Assembly (NCBI GenBank): GCA_040220135.1
Contig: JAVJTT010000026.1
Span: 180,385 to 244,384 of the forward strand
Origin: CAJXMH01 sp040220135
Lineage (GTDB): Bacteria > Bacteroidota > Bacteroidia > Flavobacteriales_E > Vicingaceae
DNA: 64,000 nucleotides
Reading direction: 5' to 3'
Part shown: positions 35,474-44,262 of the stretch, piece by piece
Position numbering within the stretch: the first letter of the stretch is position 1
Layout of the letters: each line of letters begins with the position of its first letter
Notes under the pieces: model-generated
Told to the model about the DNA's origin: nothing
The model's input: only the letters and a program-made list of their open reading frames with translations
Database searches by the model: none
Position numbers and translations under genes: made by a program

Positions 35474-37453
35474 TTGATTCCCAAGGATACCGTTGAAGAA
35501 ATACTGAATACCGCCCGAGTAGAGGAGGTGGTAGGTGATTTTGTGAACCTAAAAAAGCGGGGAGCAAATCTTTTGGGGCTTTGTCCCTTCCACAATGAAA
35601 AAACGCCCTCTTTTACTGTTTCTCCTGCTAAGGGAATTTACAAATGCTTTGGCTGTGGTGAGGCTGGTGGTGCCGTGAACTTTATCATGGAGCATGAGCA
35701 CTATACTTATCCAGAGTCGCTTAAGTACCTAGCCAATAAATACAACATTGAAATTGAAGAAGAGGAACAAAGTGCAGAGCAAATTCAAGCCGCCAATGAA
35801 AAAGAGAGCCTTTTTCTAATCACTCAATTCGCTTCCGATTTTTTTCAAGATCAATTAAAAGAAACTGAAAACGGTCGAGCCATCGGGCTTTCTTATTTCA
35901 AAGAAAGAGGCTATCGAGAAGGCACTATAGATAAGTTTAGCTTGGGTTACAGTCCGGATGAGTGGGAGGCTTTTACCAAGTCAGCTTTAGATAAAGGCTA
36001 TAAATTAGAGTACTTAGAAAGAGCGGGATTAACCATTGTAAAAGAAGAAGGAAAAAAGAAGTTTGACCGCTTTAAAGGACGGGTGATCTTTCCCATCCAT
36101 AATATTTCAGGAAGACCGATTGGTTTTGGAGGGAGGACACTTTCGGCCGATAAGAAAGTAGCTAAATACCTCAATTCTCCTGAATCGGATATTTACCATA
36201 AAAGTCGCGTTTTATACGGGTTACACTTAGCGAAGCGCAAAATTGTTGAGCACGATAACTGCTATTTAGTAGAAGGCTATACCGATGTGATTTCGCTGCA
36301 TCAGAATGGGGTTGAAAATGTAGTGGCCTCTTCGGGAACCTCCTTAACGGAAGGTCAAATTCAACTGATTAAGCGCTATACACAAAACGTAACCATCCTT
36401 TTTGATGGAGATACTGCGGGCATAAAGGCAGCCTTCCGTGGAATTGACATGATTCTAGAAGAGGGGATGAATGTTAAAGTACTCGCTTTCCCGGAAGGAG
36501 AAGATCCTGACTCTTTTGCCATGGAAAAGAGCCAAGAAGAGTTGTTGGCTTTTTTGAAAGAGGAGGCAGTGGATTTTATTCGTTTTAAAACGAAGCTGCT
36601 GCTTAATGAGGTGGGGAATGATCCCATGAAACGTGCTTCTTTGATTAAAAGTATTGTGAGCAGCATTGGCTTAATTCCCGATCCGATTGCGCGTTCGGTT
36701 TATGTGCAAGAGTGCAGCGATCTGATGGACATAGGCGAGCAAGCGCTGATGAGTGAGCTGAATAAAGTTCGTCGCGAGAATTTGAACAAAAAGATCAAGG
36801 AGCAAAAGCGGCAAGAGCGAAGTCATTCCGGTGAAGAGCCACCTCCTCCTTCGCTCGATGATATGCCTTTTGAGGCTACTGAAGAAGAAAAGCCTCAGCA
36901 GCTAAACCTACTCAGTTACCAAGAGAAAGATGTCATTCGAACCTTGATTAAATTCGGTGGAGAGCAGATACAAATTCCGAATGCAGAAGACGAGGACTCT
37001 GCGATTGATGCTACCGTGAGTGAGTATGTTGTGTTTGAGGTAGAGCAAGATAATTTGTCTTTCGAAGATGAAGTTTTTCAGAAGATTTATTCGCTTTTTA
37101 AACAATCTGTAGAAGAGGGAAAGCCTGTTAAGGAGAACGATTTGGTCTCCAATCAAGATAAATCGATTAGTAGCTTTGCCATTGAAAGCCTGATGGAAAA
37201 GTATGCCTTGAGCGTGAATTGGGAAGAGCGGCATAATATCTTAACCATTTTAGAAGAGCAAATTCTGCAACAAAAAGTGCATAAAGGAATTTGCTCTTGG
37301 CGCTTGAACAAAGTGCAACACATGATTCGTGAGAAACAAGAAAGCTTAAAAGATAGATCGGAAGACTTTGATGAAACCTTGCAAGATATTTTAAAGTTAG
37401 AAGAGGCAAAAAAAGCCTTGGCAAATGAATTGGGAAGAATTATTTTGAGCTAG
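35474..37453 (+). CDS. dnaG: DNA primase DnaG
   Basis: 659 residues. CHC2 zinc finger Cys37, His40, Cys58, Cys61 (CPFH...CFGC). The catalytic core follows with DRFKGRVIFPIHNISGRPIGFGGR, and the Toprim domain (~260-340) shows LVEGYTDVISLHQNG and the ILFDGDTAG acidic cluster. The C-terminal helicase-binding region is divergent, as usual. The start appears to be TTG at 35474, since the conserved MIPK(D/E)TV begins exactly there and no ATG or GTG is near. mscS starts 3 nt after the stop. Confidence 0.94.
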   Translation: MIPKDTVEEILNTARVEEVVGDFVNLKKRGANLLGLCPFHNEKTPSFTVSPAKGIYKCFGCGEAGGAVNFIMEHEHYTYPESLKYLANKYNIEIEEEEQSAEQIQAANEKESLFLITQFASDFFQDQLKETENGRAIGLSYFKERGYREGTIDKFSLGYSPDEWEAFTKSALDKGYKLEYLERAGLTIVKEEGKKKFDRFKGRVIFPIHNISGRPIGFGGRTLSADKKVAKYLNSPESDIYHKSRVLYGLHLAKRKIVEHDNCYLVEGYTDVISLHQNGVENVVASSGTSLTEGQIQLIKRYTQNVTILFDGDTAGIKAAFRGIDMILEEGMNVKVLAFPEGEDPDSFAMEKSQEELLAFLKEEAVDFIRFKTKLLLNEVGNDPMKRASLIKSIVSSIGLIPDPIARSVYVQECSDLMDIGEQALMSELNKVRRENLNKKIKEQKRQERSHSGEEPPPPSLDDMPFEATEEEKPQQLNLLSYQEKDVIRTLIKFGGEQIQIPNAEDEDSAIDATVSEYVVFEVEQDNLSFEDEVFQKIYSLFKQSVEEGKPVKENDLVSNQDKSISSFAIESLMEKYALSVNWEERHNILTILEEQILQQKVHKGICSWRLNKVQHMIREKQESLKDRSEDFDETLQDILKLEEAKKALANELGRIILS

Positions 37454-37456
37454 AAA

Positions 37457-38335
37457 ATGGTAGAGGAGTTAAAAGATATTTGGGATTCAGTCCGTAAAGC
37501 TTTAGAGTTTGAGCTCTTAGAGTTCAAGGACTACACCTTGTCCATCTACAATTTAGTGGTAATCGTTTTAATCTTGTTATTGATTAGGCTAGTAGTAAAA
37601 GCCTTGGAACGCTTAGTTCGACGTAAGTCAGAAACGAAAAGCTGGGTTACAGAAGGCAAGCAGCATGCAGTTATTCAAATTGGGAAGTACATTATCTACA
37701 TCATTGGGATTACCATAGCGCTTAAAAGTGTAGGCATTGATATAACCGTTTTAATTATTGGTTCTTCAGCCTTGTTTGTAGGATTAGGATTTGGACTACA
37801 AGAGGCGTTTCGTGATTTTGTTTCCGGTATGATTCTTTTGTTTGAAGGCGATGTAATGATCGGAGATGTGGTGGAGATGGATAACGGAATGGTGGCTACG
37901 GTCAAGAGAATTAACTTAAGAACATCGAAAGTTAGAACCCGGGAAGGCATTGTGGTGATTGTTCCAAATTCTCAATTGGTAAACGATAGGGTAATCAATT
38001 GGAGCAACAGTAACCGACTAACCCGTTTTGAGGTAGAAGTTGGAGTGGCATATGGATCAGATGTTCGTTTGGTAGAGAAATTACTATTAGAATGTGGCGA
38101 GGAAGAGGAGGTTATTTCTAATCGAATTAAGCCTTTTGTTCGCTTTGAAGATTTTGGGGATTCATCACTTGACTTCAAATTACTTTTTTGGACAGATCAA
38201 GTTTGGCGAATTGAAAGTACCAAAAGTCGCTTGCGCTTTGCTATTGATCAAAAATTTAGAGAGAACAACGTACACATTCCATTCCCTCAACGAGATATTC
38301 ACTTTAGGTCTTCAAATGTATCTTTCAAGGAGTAG
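37457..38335 (+). CDS. Small-conductance mechanosensitive channel (MscS family)
   Basis: 292 residues. Three membrane helices (~25-48, 72-92, 95-120); the pore helix region reads IIGSSALFVGLGFGLQEAFRDFVSG, followed by the beta-domain signature GDVMIGDVVEMDNGMVATV and RTREGIVVIVPNSQLVNDRVINWS. It opens under membrane tension to release solutes during osmotic downshock. It is sandwiched between dnaG (3 nt) and a ClC channel (6 nt), likely one operon. Confidence 0.93.
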   Translation: MVEELKDIWDSVRKALEFELLEFKDYTLSIYNLVVIVLILLLIRLVVKALERLVRRKSETKSWVTEGKQHAVIQIGKYIIYIIGITIALKSVGIDITVLIIGSSALFVGLGFGLQEAFRDFVSGMILLFEGDVMIGDVVEMDNGMVATVKRINLRTSKVRTREGIVVIVPNSQLVNDRVINWSNSNRLTRFEVEVGVAYGSDVRLVEKLLLECGEEEEVISNRIKPFVRFEDFGDSSLDFKLLFWTDQVWRIESTKSRLRFAIDQKFRENNVHIPFPQRDIHFRSSNVSFKE

Positions 38336-38341
38336 TAGGGT

Positions 38342-40180
38342 ATGATCAAAAAGCTCTTCAAAAAAGGACTCCGTTTGCTATATCGCTTCATCAAGAATGC
38401 GCCAGCTACCAGTAGGATGTTGCTGCGGAAGTTTTTAGTTTGGCGACATCGGCACATGACAGACCGCCAGTTTGTAATCTTGCTCAGTATCTTAGTGGGT
38501 TTTTCTTCCGGACTAGCTGCTATATTTCTAAAGAATATGGTGCACTTTATTCAGTCTTTACTGAAGTCGGAGTTCGTAATTGATTATGAAAACTTCCTTT
38601 ATTTTGTTTACCCCGGTATTGGAATACTGCTTACTGTATTAATGGTTCGCTATGGCCTAAGAAGTAAGGTCGGTCATGGAATACCGGCTACACTTTATGC
38701 CATTTCTAAGAAGAGTTCTCGCATGCCTAAAAAGTCTACTTATGCTTCATTGCTAACCAGCATGATCACAGTTGGTTTTGGTGGTTCTGTAGGTCTGGAG
38801 GGGCCAACAGTTGGTGCTAGTAGCGCCATTGGTTCCAATTTTGCCAAGCTAGGTAGAATGAATTATAAGGTTACCACTTTAATGCTCGGTTGTGGTGCTG
38901 CCGGAGCCATGTCAGGAATTTTCAATGCCCCTATTGCGGCCATCGTTTTTGCCTTGGAAGTAATTATGCTTGACCTTACTGCTACCTCTCTAATTCCACT
39001 TTTAATGGCTTCTGTATCCGCAGCCTTGACTTCCTCATTTATGCTGGGAGATGAGGCTTTGTTCAACATTAAAGTGGTAGAAGATTTTACTTTTTCTGAT
39101 CTTCCATTTTACATTTTATTGGGTGCCATTACAGGAATGATCTCCGTCTATTTCTGTAAAATATACTGGTCCATTGAAAATCAATTTGAAAAAATTAAAG
39201 GCAGATTTAAACGAGTTGTTATTGGCTCAATTATTCTAGGTTTATTGATCTTTCTATTTCCTCCTTTATACGGGGAAGGATTTAGTTCTATTAAACAGCT
39301 GCTAAATGGAGATGTACTTTCTTTATTAGAGGGCAGCTACTTCTACGATTTTAAAGAAAATATTTGGGTAGTAATTCTCTTTCTCTTAGCCATCGTTTTT
39401 GTGAAAGCAATTGCAACTACGGTAACACTTGGCGCAGGTGGAATAGGGGGAGTCTTCGCACCCTCTTTGTTTATTGGTTCTGTGGTCGGTTTTGTATTCG
39501 CTAGAGCGATTAATATATTGGAAGTGTTCGGACTCTCTGAAAGAAACTTCACCCTTGTAGGTATGGGAGGTGTAATTGCCGGAATTTTACATGCACCCTT
39601 AACTGCGCTCTTTTTAATTGCAGAGATTACCGGTGGTTACGAGCTGGTTATCCCACTAATGATCACAGCTGCTATCGCTTTTTTAACTTCTAGGTATTAC
39701 AACCCACACTCTTTGTATACGATGCAATTAGCCAAGCGAGGGGAGTTAATTACCCATGACAAAGACAAGGCGGTACTTACTTTAATGAAACTTCAAACTG
39801 AAGTGGAGAAGGATTTTTCCATTGTTTATCCTCAAGATACTTTGGGTAGGTTGGTAGAGGTAGTTTCTCGGTCGCGCCGAAATATTTTTCCGGTTATAAA
39901 TGAAGATGGAGGCCTAGAAGGTGTAGTGTTGCTAGACGATATACGACAGGTGATGTTTGAGCCGGAGAGTTATGATAAAATTCTAGTAGAAGAAGTAATG
40001 AGTAATTACCCAACCCACGTTTCTTCCAGCGATTCCATGGATTTAGTGATGAAGAAATTCAACGAAAGTGGGGCGTGGAATTTACCTGTAATTGATAAAG
40101 GAAGGTACGTTGGCTTTGTTTCTAAGTCAAAACTCTTTAATGCTTACCGAAAAGTATTGCAAGACTTTAGCGATGAGTAA
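38342..40180 (+). CDS. ClC-family chloride channel/antiporter with C-terminal CBS domains
   Basis: 612 residues. About ten membrane helices, then two CBS domains (~485-605). Selectivity motifs: GHGIP (111-115), GLEGP (151-155) with gating Glu153, and GGVFAPSLF (~370). Retention of the gating glutamate allows proton-coupled exchange. The cytoplasmic CBS pair probably senses nucleotides. Following an MscS gene suggests a shared role in ionic or osmotic balance. Confidence 0.93.
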   Translation: MIKKLFKKGLRLLYRFIKNAPATSRMLLRKFLVWRHRHMTDRQFVILLSILVGFSSGLAAIFLKNMVHFIQSLLKSEFVIDYENFLYFVYPGIGILLTVLMVRYGLRSKVGHGIPATLYAISKKSSRMPKKSTYASLLTSMITVGFGGSVGLEGPTVGASSAIGSNFAKLGRMNYKVTTLMLGCGAAGAMSGIFNAPIAAIVFALEVIMLDLTATSLIPLLMASVSAALTSSFMLGDEALFNIKVVEDFTFSDLPFYILLGAITGMISVYFCKIYWSIENQFEKIKGRFKRVVIGSIILGLLIFLFPPLYGEGFSSIKQLLNGDVLSLLEGSYFYDFKENIWVVILFLLAIVFVKAIATTVTLGAGGIGGVFAPSLFIGSVVGFVFARAINILEVFGLSERNFTLVGMGGVIAGILHAPLTALFLIAEITGGYELVIPLMITAAIAFLTSRYYNPHSLYTMQLAKRGELITHDKDKAVLTLMKLQTEVEKDFSIVYPQDTLGRLVEVVSRSRRNIFPVINEDGGLEGVVLLDDIRQVMFEPESYDKILVEEVMSNYPTHVSSSDSMDLVMKKFNESGAWNLPVIDKGRYVGFVSKSKLFNAYRKVLQDFSDE

Positions 40181-40214
40181 ATTCTATTCTTCTTTCTCTT
40201 ATCTTCGTAGGGTC

Positions 40215-40736
40215 ATGAAAGTTGCTGTTTTTACTTTTAGTTTGCTTCTTCCTTTTTTAATGATTGCTCAAGAAGTTCAAATAATGGATGGCTTGCCTGA
40301 AGATCTAGATACAGAAAAGATCATCTTTTTCAAGTTTGAACCAATTCAAGTAACAGCTGATGAAAATGGGAAATCTCAAGCACGTTACATTCATCTTCGA
40401 CAAACGAACCATAACAAGGTAATTAAGGAAGCCAATCGAGAGCTTACCGTAGCAGCGATGGGCTATCCTAACCGCTACGCCATTACCACTAAGTCTAGGC
40501 ATAAGCCACTTTTGAATGCGGGTTATAAGTACATTTTAGACAGTCGCGTTTACGACAACGAGCATTTAAAAGGTCAGCCGAATGAAGGAGAGCTTATTGT
40601 TTTCGAATATTACATTGTAGATACAGAAAACTTACTTGCCTATAAGGTATTTCAACTCGATGAAATGAAAGTTTACGACTCAAAAATGCTGATTCGTCGC
40701 TTGAACAAAGCCCTAAAACGATCTGACTTTTATTAG
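40215..40736 (+). CDS. Secreted protein of unknown function
   Basis: 173 residues from the ATG at 40215, chosen because it gives a clean signal peptide (~1-19, LPFLMIAQE); the frame can be extended upstream into the ClC gene. The mature part is a mixed alpha/beta sequence with YIHLRQTNHNKVIKEANRELTVAA and a C-terminal KMLIRRLNKALK. I recognise no domain. The stop overlaps the cysN stop on the opposite strand by 4 nt. Confidence 0.75.
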   Translation: MKVAVFTFSLLLPFLMIAQEVQIMDGLPEDLDTEKIIFFKFEPIQVTADENGKSQARYIHLRQTNHNKVIKEANRELTVAAMGYPNRYAITTKSRHKPLLNAGYKYILDSRVYDNEHLKGQPNEGELIVFEYYIVDTENLLAYKVFQLDEMKVYDSKMLIRRLNKALKRSDFY

Positions 40737-41995
40737 TCAATGATCATTCCTGCGCCTACTGTCTCGTGTGTCGCCTCGTCAATCAATATTAAGCTTCCGG
40801 TAATTCTATTCTTTTTGTAGCCATCAAAAAATAGGGGCTTGGTAGTACGTAAGCTAATCCGAGCAATGTCGTTCATTTCGATGTTTTTGTCGTCTTCTAT
40901 TCGGTGCAAAGTATTGATGTCAAGCTTATACTTAATGTCTTTAATGACACATCGTGCATCATTACTGGTATGCTTTAAAGCGTACTTCCCTCTAAGTTGA
41001 AGGGGCCTTTCGTTCATCCAACAGATCATGACTTCAACGTCTTGAGAAACTTCCGGTTGGTTATTTTCTCTAACGATCATGTCACCTCTACTAATGTCAA
41101 TCTCGTCTTCCAAGGTCATGGTCACAGACATAGGCGCAAATGCTTCTTCAATGGGGCCTTCAAGGGTGTCAATCGACTTGATTTTTGAAGTAAAGCCGGA
41201 GGGTAAAGCCACTACTTTGTCACCTGGCTTAAAAACCCCACCGCCAATTCGTCCTGCGTATCCTCGGTAGTCGTGAAATTCGTCAGACTGAGGTCGAACT
41301 ACATACTGCACAGGGAATCGACAATCAATGTGATTGTGGTCGCTCCCGATGTGAATGTTTTCAAGTAAATAAAGCAAGGTTCCACCTTGGTACCAGTCCA
41401 TGTTCTTAGACTTGTTCACCACATTGTCGCCTTTAAGAGCAGAAATTGGAATGAAGTGAATGTCCTTCACATCTAATTTGGAGGCAAAGGCTTCTGTTTT
41501 CTTTTTAATGTCTTCAAACACCTCTTCACTGTAGTCAACTAAATCCATCTTATTGATACAGAAAACCACATGAGGAATTCCTAACAAAGAAGCAATAAAA
41601 GTGTGACGGTAGGTTTGCTCAATAATTCCTTTTCTAGCGTCAATTAGAATGATTGACAAGTTAGAAGTTGAAGCACCGGTTACCATATTTCTGGTGTACT
41701 GAATATGACCCGGTGTATCGGCAATAATAAACTTTCGCTTTGGGGTAGCAAAGTAACGGTAGGCTACATCAATAGTAATTCCTTGCTCTCTTTCAGACCT
41801 TAGTCCGTCAGTTAGTAAAGCAAGGTTTACGTGCTCATCACCTTTCTTCTTACTTGTTTGTTCTATTGCTTCGTATTGATCTTCAAAAATCGACTTACTA
41901 TCGTATAGTAATCTACCTATCAAAGTACTTTTTCCGTCATCCACACTTCCTGCAGTTGAAAATCGCAGAAGTTCCATGTCTAAATATGAACTCAT
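40733..41995 (-). CDS. cysN: Sulfate adenylyltransferase subunit 1 (GTPase)
   Basis: 420 residues, EF-Tu-like GTPase. P-loop GSVDDGKS (16-23), DTPGH (93-97), NKMD (~148) and a long STSNLSIILIDARKGI segment. It couples GTP hydrolysis to APS formation by CysD. No fused CysC domain; cysC is a separate gene. Transcribed last in the order cysC-cysD-insert-cysN; a 97-nt gap and an intruding gene separate it from cysD. Confidence 0.95.
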   Translation of the reverse strand: MSSYLDMELLRFSTAGSVDDGKSTLIGRLLYDSKSIFEDQYEAIEQTSKKKGDEHVNLALLTDGLRSEREQGITIDVAYRYFATPKRKFIIADTPGHIQYTRNMVTGASTSNLSIILIDARKGIIEQTYRHTFIASLLGIPHVVFCINKMDLVDYSEEVFEDIKKKTEAFASKLDVKDIHFIPISALKGDNVVNKSKNMDWYQGGTLLYLLENIHIGSDHNHIDCRFPVQYVVRPQSDEFHDYRGYAGRIGGGVFKPGDKVVALPSGFTSKIKSIDTLEGPIEEAFAPMSVTMTLEDEIDISRGDMIVRENNQPEVSQDVEVMICWMNERPLQLRGKYALKHTSNDARCVIKDIKYKLDINTLHRIEDDKNIEMNDIARISLRTTKPLFFDGYKKNRITGSLILIDEATHETVGAGMIID

Positions 41996-42004
41996 AGTTT
42001 TTTA

Positions 42005-42075
42005 AAATTTGAAATGTGAAACTAGAAACTAGAAACACATAATACTAAATATGAAAGCTGAAATATGAAATATGA
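42005..42075. repeat. A-rich GAAAT/ATATGAAA repeats flanking the inserted gene (left side)
   Basis: Several loosely repeated units of the type GAAACTAGAAACTAGAAA and AAATATGAAA. The opposite flank (42480-42554) is rich in the complementary TTTCAT/TTTCTAATTTC units, so the pair looks like degenerate inverted flanks around the four-helix gene. Confidence 0.5.
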
Positions 42076-42092
42076 AAGTGGGAACTTTCGTC

Positions 42093-42452
42093 TTAATCAC
42101 CCTTTTTGACTAAAGAGATGAAAATTGATAGTAATTCGTTGGCTTCGACCTGAAGCTGCCCTACTAAGTCCGGATCGATATTCGCTTTTGATGCTGTTAA
42201 CAAATCCATCCAATAGGTGCATTCATCAGCTTCTTCAATCACAACGCCTAATTTGGCTTTGTACTCTTTCGAAGATCGACCTCTAAATGCCGAGCGAGTA
42301 TTCGCTCCAACGGACATTCCACTTCTGATTAATTGTTTTGCTATTTCTCTTTCAGCTAAATTTTGATTTAAGTTTTTTGTTAATTCAATTATTGCCAAAG
42401 CAAACTGCTTTGTTCTATCTTTTAAGTCGGTATGTGAATTTGAAAAAGGCAT
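42093..42452 (-). CDS. Four-helix bundle protein (S23 / 23S rRNA intervening-sequence type)
   Basis: 119 residues, entirely helical. Family hallmarks: LNQNLAEREIAKQLIRSGMSVGANTRSAFRGRSSKEYKAKLGVVIEEADECTYWMDLL. Proteins of this family are encoded inside 23S rRNA intervening sequences in some bacteria and as scattered solo genes in Bacteroidota. It interrupts the cysD-cysN pair and is flanked by A/T-rich repeats. Function unknown; it may bind RNA or DNA. Confidence 0.9.
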   Translation of the reverse strand: MPFSNSHTDLKDRTKQFALAIIELTKNLNQNLAEREIAKQLIRSGMSVGANTRSAFRGRSSKEYKAKLGVVIEEADECTYWMDLLTASKANIDPDLVGQLQVEANELLSIFISLVKKGD

Positions 42453-42479
42453 TTGAATAGGTTAATAAACTAAAAACGA

Positions 42480-42554
42480 CTTTTCATTTTTCAACTTTCC
42501 GATTGCTTTCATCTTTCTGCTTTCTTTCCTATTTCTAATTTCATATTTCCTATT
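42480..42554. repeat. T-rich TTTCAT/TTTCTAATTTC repeats flanking the inserted gene (right side)
   Basis: Tandem-like pyrimidine-rich words (CTTTCATCTTTCTGCTTTCT, ATTTCTAATTTCATATTTCC). Together with the purine-rich left flank they bracket the four-helix gene symmetrically. Confidence 0.5.
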
Positions 42555-43460
42555 TTAGAAATACCCTTGTTTCTTTCGGTCTTCCATAGCTGCTTCTGAT
42601 CGTTTGTCGTCAGATCGCGTGCCTCTTTCCGTAGTTCTAGTGGCAGCTACTTCTTCAATGATTTTTTCTAAGGTATCGGCATCTGACTCTACTGCTCCAG
42701 TACAAGTCATGTCGCCAATGGTTCTAAATCGCACCGTCATCTCCATGTTTTTTTCATCCTCCTTTTGTTGAATAACGTCTGTGCACGACATCAGTACACC
42801 ATCCCTTTTGAAAACTTCCCTTTGGTGGGCAAAGTAAAGGGGAGGGAGTTCAATGCCTTCGGCTAAGATGTACTGCCAAACATCCATTTCAGTCCAGTTA
42901 CTTATCGGGAAAACTCTAAAGTTCTCACCAAAATGCTTGAAACCGTTAAAAATATTCCACAACTCAGGTCGTTGGTTTTTAGGGTCCCATTGGCCAAACT
43001 CATCGCGGTGAGAAAAGAATCTTTCCTTCGCTCTCGCTTTTTCTTCATCTCTTCTGGCACCGCCCATGGCTGCATCGAATTTGTGTTCTTCGATGGCATC
43101 TAAAAGAGTGGTGGTCTGTAAACCATTTCTACTGGCGTTGTAGCCTTTTTCCTCTACCACTCTGCCTTGGTCAATAGAGGCTTGAACAGAAGCTACGATT
43201 AAGTTAGCTCCCATTTTTTCTATGAACTTATCTCGAAAGGCGATGGTTTCCGGAAAGTTATGTCCGGTATCAACATGCATTAGCGGAAATGGAACTTTAG
43301 CTGGGTAGAACGCTTTTTTCGCAATGTGGGCGCAGACGATAGAGTCTTTTCCACCGGAAAATAAAAGCACTGGATTCTCGAATTGGGAAGCTACTTCTCT
43401 AACCACATAGATCGCTTCCGATTCCAATTCTTTGAGGTGAGTTAAATTATAAGTTTGCAT
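42555..43460 (-). CDS. cysD: Sulfate adenylyltransferase subunit 2
   Basis: 301 residues, ATP-pyrophosphatase of the adenylyl transferase type. PP-loop SGGKDS (35-40) in NPVLLFSGGKDS, then FPLMHVDTGHNFPETI and the C-terminal RGTRSDDKRSEAAMEDRKKQGYF signature. It makes APS from sulfate and ATP with the GTPase CysN. It starts 3 nt after cysC. Confidence 0.96.
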   Translation of the reverse strand: MQTYNLTHLKELESEAIYVVREVASQFENPVLLFSGGKDSIVCAHIAKKAFYPAKVPFPLMHVDTGHNFPETIAFRDKFIEKMGANLIVASVQASIDQGRVVEEKGYNASRNGLQTTTLLDAIEEHKFDAAMGGARRDEEKARAKERFFSHRDEFGQWDPKNQRPELWNIFNGFKHFGENFRVFPISNWTEMDVWQYILAEGIELPPLYFAHQREVFKRDGVLMSCTDVIQQKEDEKNMEMTVRFRTIGDMTCTGAVESDADTLEKIIEEVAATRTTERGTRSDDKRSEAAMEDRKKQGYF

Positions 43461-43463
43461 GGC

Positions 43464-44078
43464 TTATGCTTCTGCTGGTTTTTGTATTTGTGGTATTATA
43501 TTGTTTAGTATCTGTTGAGCTGATTCAGCAATAGTTCGATTTACTGTTTCTACTTGTATCGCCTTTTCAGGTGCTTCAAAAGGTGCACTTATGCCGGTAA
43601 AATCTTTGATTTCCCCTTTTCGTGCTTTTTTATAAAGGCCTTTTACATCTCTTGCTTCACACACTTCTAAGGGCGTGTCAATGAAAATTTCAATAAAATC
43701 TTGGCTTCCAATAATTTCTTCGGCTTGCTTTCGAATCGCTTTGGTAGGACTTACAAAACAGTTAATGGTAATGACTCCGCAATTAAGAAACAGCTTAGAA
43801 ACTTCTGCTATTCTTCGAATGTTTTCAGTTCGATCGGCATCTGAAAATCCCAGATTGTTGTTGATCCCACTTCGAATATTATCGCCATCTAACAATTGAG
43901 TCAAAAACCCCATTTGGTGAAGTTCTTTCTCAAGCTGTTTGGCAACGGTAGTTTTGCCGGAACCGCTTAAGCCTGTCATCCAAAGAACTTTTGCTTTTTG
44001 TTGCAGCATATCTTCTTTAGCTGAGCGCGGTAAGATCTCATCAAAAACTGAAAATATATTTTTGCCTTCGTCTTTCAT
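43464..44078 (-). CDS. cysC: Adenylylsulfate kinase
   Basis: 204 residues from the ATG at 44078; the frame extends to a TTG at 44099 but this overlaps the -7 box. Walker A GLSGSGKTT (36-44), DGDNIRSGINNNLGFSDADR and FVSPTKAIRKQA are APS-kinase motifs. It phosphorylates APS to PAPS. First gene of the sulfate activation operon. Presence of CysC, rather than an APS reductase next door, points to PAPS use in either reduction or sulfonation. Confidence 0.95.
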   Translation of the reverse strand: MKDEGKNIFSVFDEILPRSAKEDMLQQKAKVLWMTGLSGSGKTTVAKQLEKELHQMGFLTQLLDGDNIRSGINNNLGFSDADRTENIRRIAEVSKLFLNCGVITINCFVSPTKAIRKQAEEIIGSQDFIEIFIDTPLEVCEARDVKGLYKKARKGEIKDFTGISAPFEAPEKAIQVETVNRTIAESAQQILNNIIPQIQKPAEA

Positions 44079-44087
44079 TTGAGCGGG

Positions 44088-44095
44088 CAAATTTA
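44088..44095 (-). promoter_or_regulatory. TAnnTTTG -7 box upstream of cysC
   Basis: Minus-strand TAAATTTG ends 9 nt before the cysC ATG at 44078. Confidence 0.5.
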
Positions 44096-44232
44096 ACAAA
44101 AAACTAGGCTGTTAGCTAATGGTAATTGGCAGGCATTAGCCCCTCAAAGTGAGTACAATCAAATTGATAGAAAGGGTAAAACGAAAGACTTTAGAGATTG
44201 TGACTGAAGCAAGCTATTCAGCTTAATTCTGC

Positions 44233-44240
44233 TATCTTTG
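44233..44240 (+). promoter_or_regulatory. TAnnTTTG -7 box upstream of deoC
   Basis: TATCTTTG lies 22 nt before the GTG start at 44263. No TTG at the standard -33 distance. Confidence 0.45.
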
Positions 44241-44262
44241 AGCTCTCATAAAAAGAAAGAAC

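Noticed and set aside
44100..44232. Possible tRNA or small RNA between cysC and deoC
   Set aside because: No cloverleaf arms, no CCA end and no T-loop motif were seen.
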